Below are positions 63,001 through 64,000 of a stretch of 64,000 nt of DNA, piece by piece. The first letter of the stretch is position 1. Every line of letters begins with the position of its first letter. A program made the translations under genes and the position numbers. This DNA is from Allacma fusca (Eukaryota > Arthropoda > Collembola > Symphypleona > Sminthuridae), in contig OX359250.1 in assembly GCA_947179485.1 (NCBI GenBank), positions 37,416,783 to 37,480,782 on the forward strand. Reading direction: 5' to 3'. The notes under the pieces are model-generated. The model saw nothing but the letters and a program-made list of their open reading frames with translations, was not told where the DNA came from and did no database searches.

Positions 63001-64000
63001 TTTCTCATGATTCCACGTCAACTCAACAATACAGTCGACATTTTCAGTTGGCACTGGAACATCCTTCACACCCCGGGTGTCATGTTCGGCTTCTCTAATG
63101 CCCCGATAATGATGTCCTCCCAGAGTAAAATATCTGAAACCTAAATATGTAGACTCACCATACCCGTCATCCTGAAGCCTGCCTTATGTGCATGCCCCAA
63201 TGCACCTACTACCTCTCCCAAAGTCTCCATTCATGTCCATACAATATCCAGCCACTGAGGGGGTAAGGAACATTTGACTCCTTTTCCATGTTCCTACTCT
63301 AATCTATATGGAGCCAGCAATTAATACTCCTAACTCTACAGTCAAGTTTTGATTCAATGCCTTTTGTTTTCCTTTCCCTTCACACACAACTCTTCCGCGG
63401 ACAATCCTCACGTTTTTCTAAATTCCCATACTACTCCATTCGGGTTTCCTTTCCATTTCGTTCCACTTTTCTACCTGTCCCCAACCTTCGCAGACTCCTT
63501 TCTCACAAAACTCCTATCAGAATAAAGACCAATGGAACTTCTGTTGTCTCGCTATCACATCTAAAGGAACAAGACACCTGAAAATCTCAGGTGAATTTGT
63601 AGAACTGTGGTGCAATGCTTTGGAATTGTAAAGAGTATGTGGTTTAGTAGTTTCTAATTATTGTACAAGATTCTACAGAAGTTGTGAGACTTGGAGTTCC
63701 TGGTACATTGACAGATACGGGGTGGGGGATCACTGTCTGGAAAGAAAACTGTAGAGCAGTACCATCTCGCTCCGGATGATGGTACTGGCTGGGAAGATAA
63801 TGGGAATGGGGATTAATAAGGTAAATTAATAGGACCTGAGGATTATATCACAGGAGATAAACGGGAGGACATTCTGAGATGATAAATGCACGTGTTGTTT
63901 TTTTTTTTCGCCGAGAGTAAATTGTTACAGGGTAAAGCCAAGAGACAGAGGTTTGGAGAAGGTGTCGTCGGTCCAGTAATTGATCGAGGTGGAATGAAGT

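Larger units (their letters stand above)
55280..64000. other. Gene-free block
   Basis: No gene is recognised. The block holds CT runs at 56834-56852 and 57231-57244, a CT/TA compound near 57954-57985, a consensus donor-like site on the minus strand at 57043/57044, a GC-rich 6-bp inverted repeat GGCCCG/CGGGCC at 58632-58645, a TA-rich stretch near 62106-62118, and a G-rich to C-rich skew switch near 63.0 kb. A CACCTGA/TCAGGTG hairpin lies at 63575-63593 and a T-run near 63897-63909. Confidence 0.65.

Noticed and set aside
1..64000. CRISPR arrays, insertion sequences, prophage, viral or toxin genes, plasmid origins
   Set aside because: I looked for spaced direct repeats, long coding frames and typical motifs and saw none. 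The only regular arrays are microsatellites and the tandem repeats listed.

Overview
This window looks like gene-poor nuclear DNA from a eukaryote, probably an invertebrate animal. By eye it is AT-rich. No open frame exceeds 160 codons, there is no operon-like packing of frames, and dinucleotide microsatellites (CT/GA and GT/CA) occur every few kilobases. CpG is common, unlike in vertebrate DNA. I could not assign a species, and I recognised no protein family, tRNA, rRNA, transposase, reverse transcriptase, CRISPR array or viral gene. It reads as intergenic DNA or the inside of one or more long introns.

Layout. Bases 1 to 19 kb are unique sequence broken by CT, GT, GA and TATG tracts, with short hairpins at 9.5 kb, 11.05 kb and 15.76 kb. 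At 19.21 to 19.27 kb two 12-bp palindromes lie inside a 10-bp inverted repeat. From 25 to 34 kb there are sharply alternating strand-skew domains (G-rich, then C-rich), ending in a short 26 to 30-bp tandem repeat at 33.8 kb. A faint 30-bp tandem repeat lies at 43.6 kb. At 46.48 to 47.20 kb is the clearest structured element: an AT-rich minisatellite of 23-bp monomers that has moved from a two-monomer to a five-monomer higher-order order. From 53.6 to 55.3 kb three inverted repeats are clustered, one an 18-pair hairpin. The rest, to 64 kb, is unique sequence with another strong skew switch near 63.0 kb.

Genes. I list five short candidate exons (near 5.3, 18.9, 23.8, 25.3 and 41.5 kb). Each is open in frame and most have a plausible splice signal, but none has a recognised domain and all are low confidence. 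The longest open frames lie in G-poor strands, where TAG and TGA are rare, or run through microsatellites; I treat these as chance. No convincing multi-gene system is visible. The points most worth a second look are the higher-order minisatellite, the skew domains and the strong hairpins.
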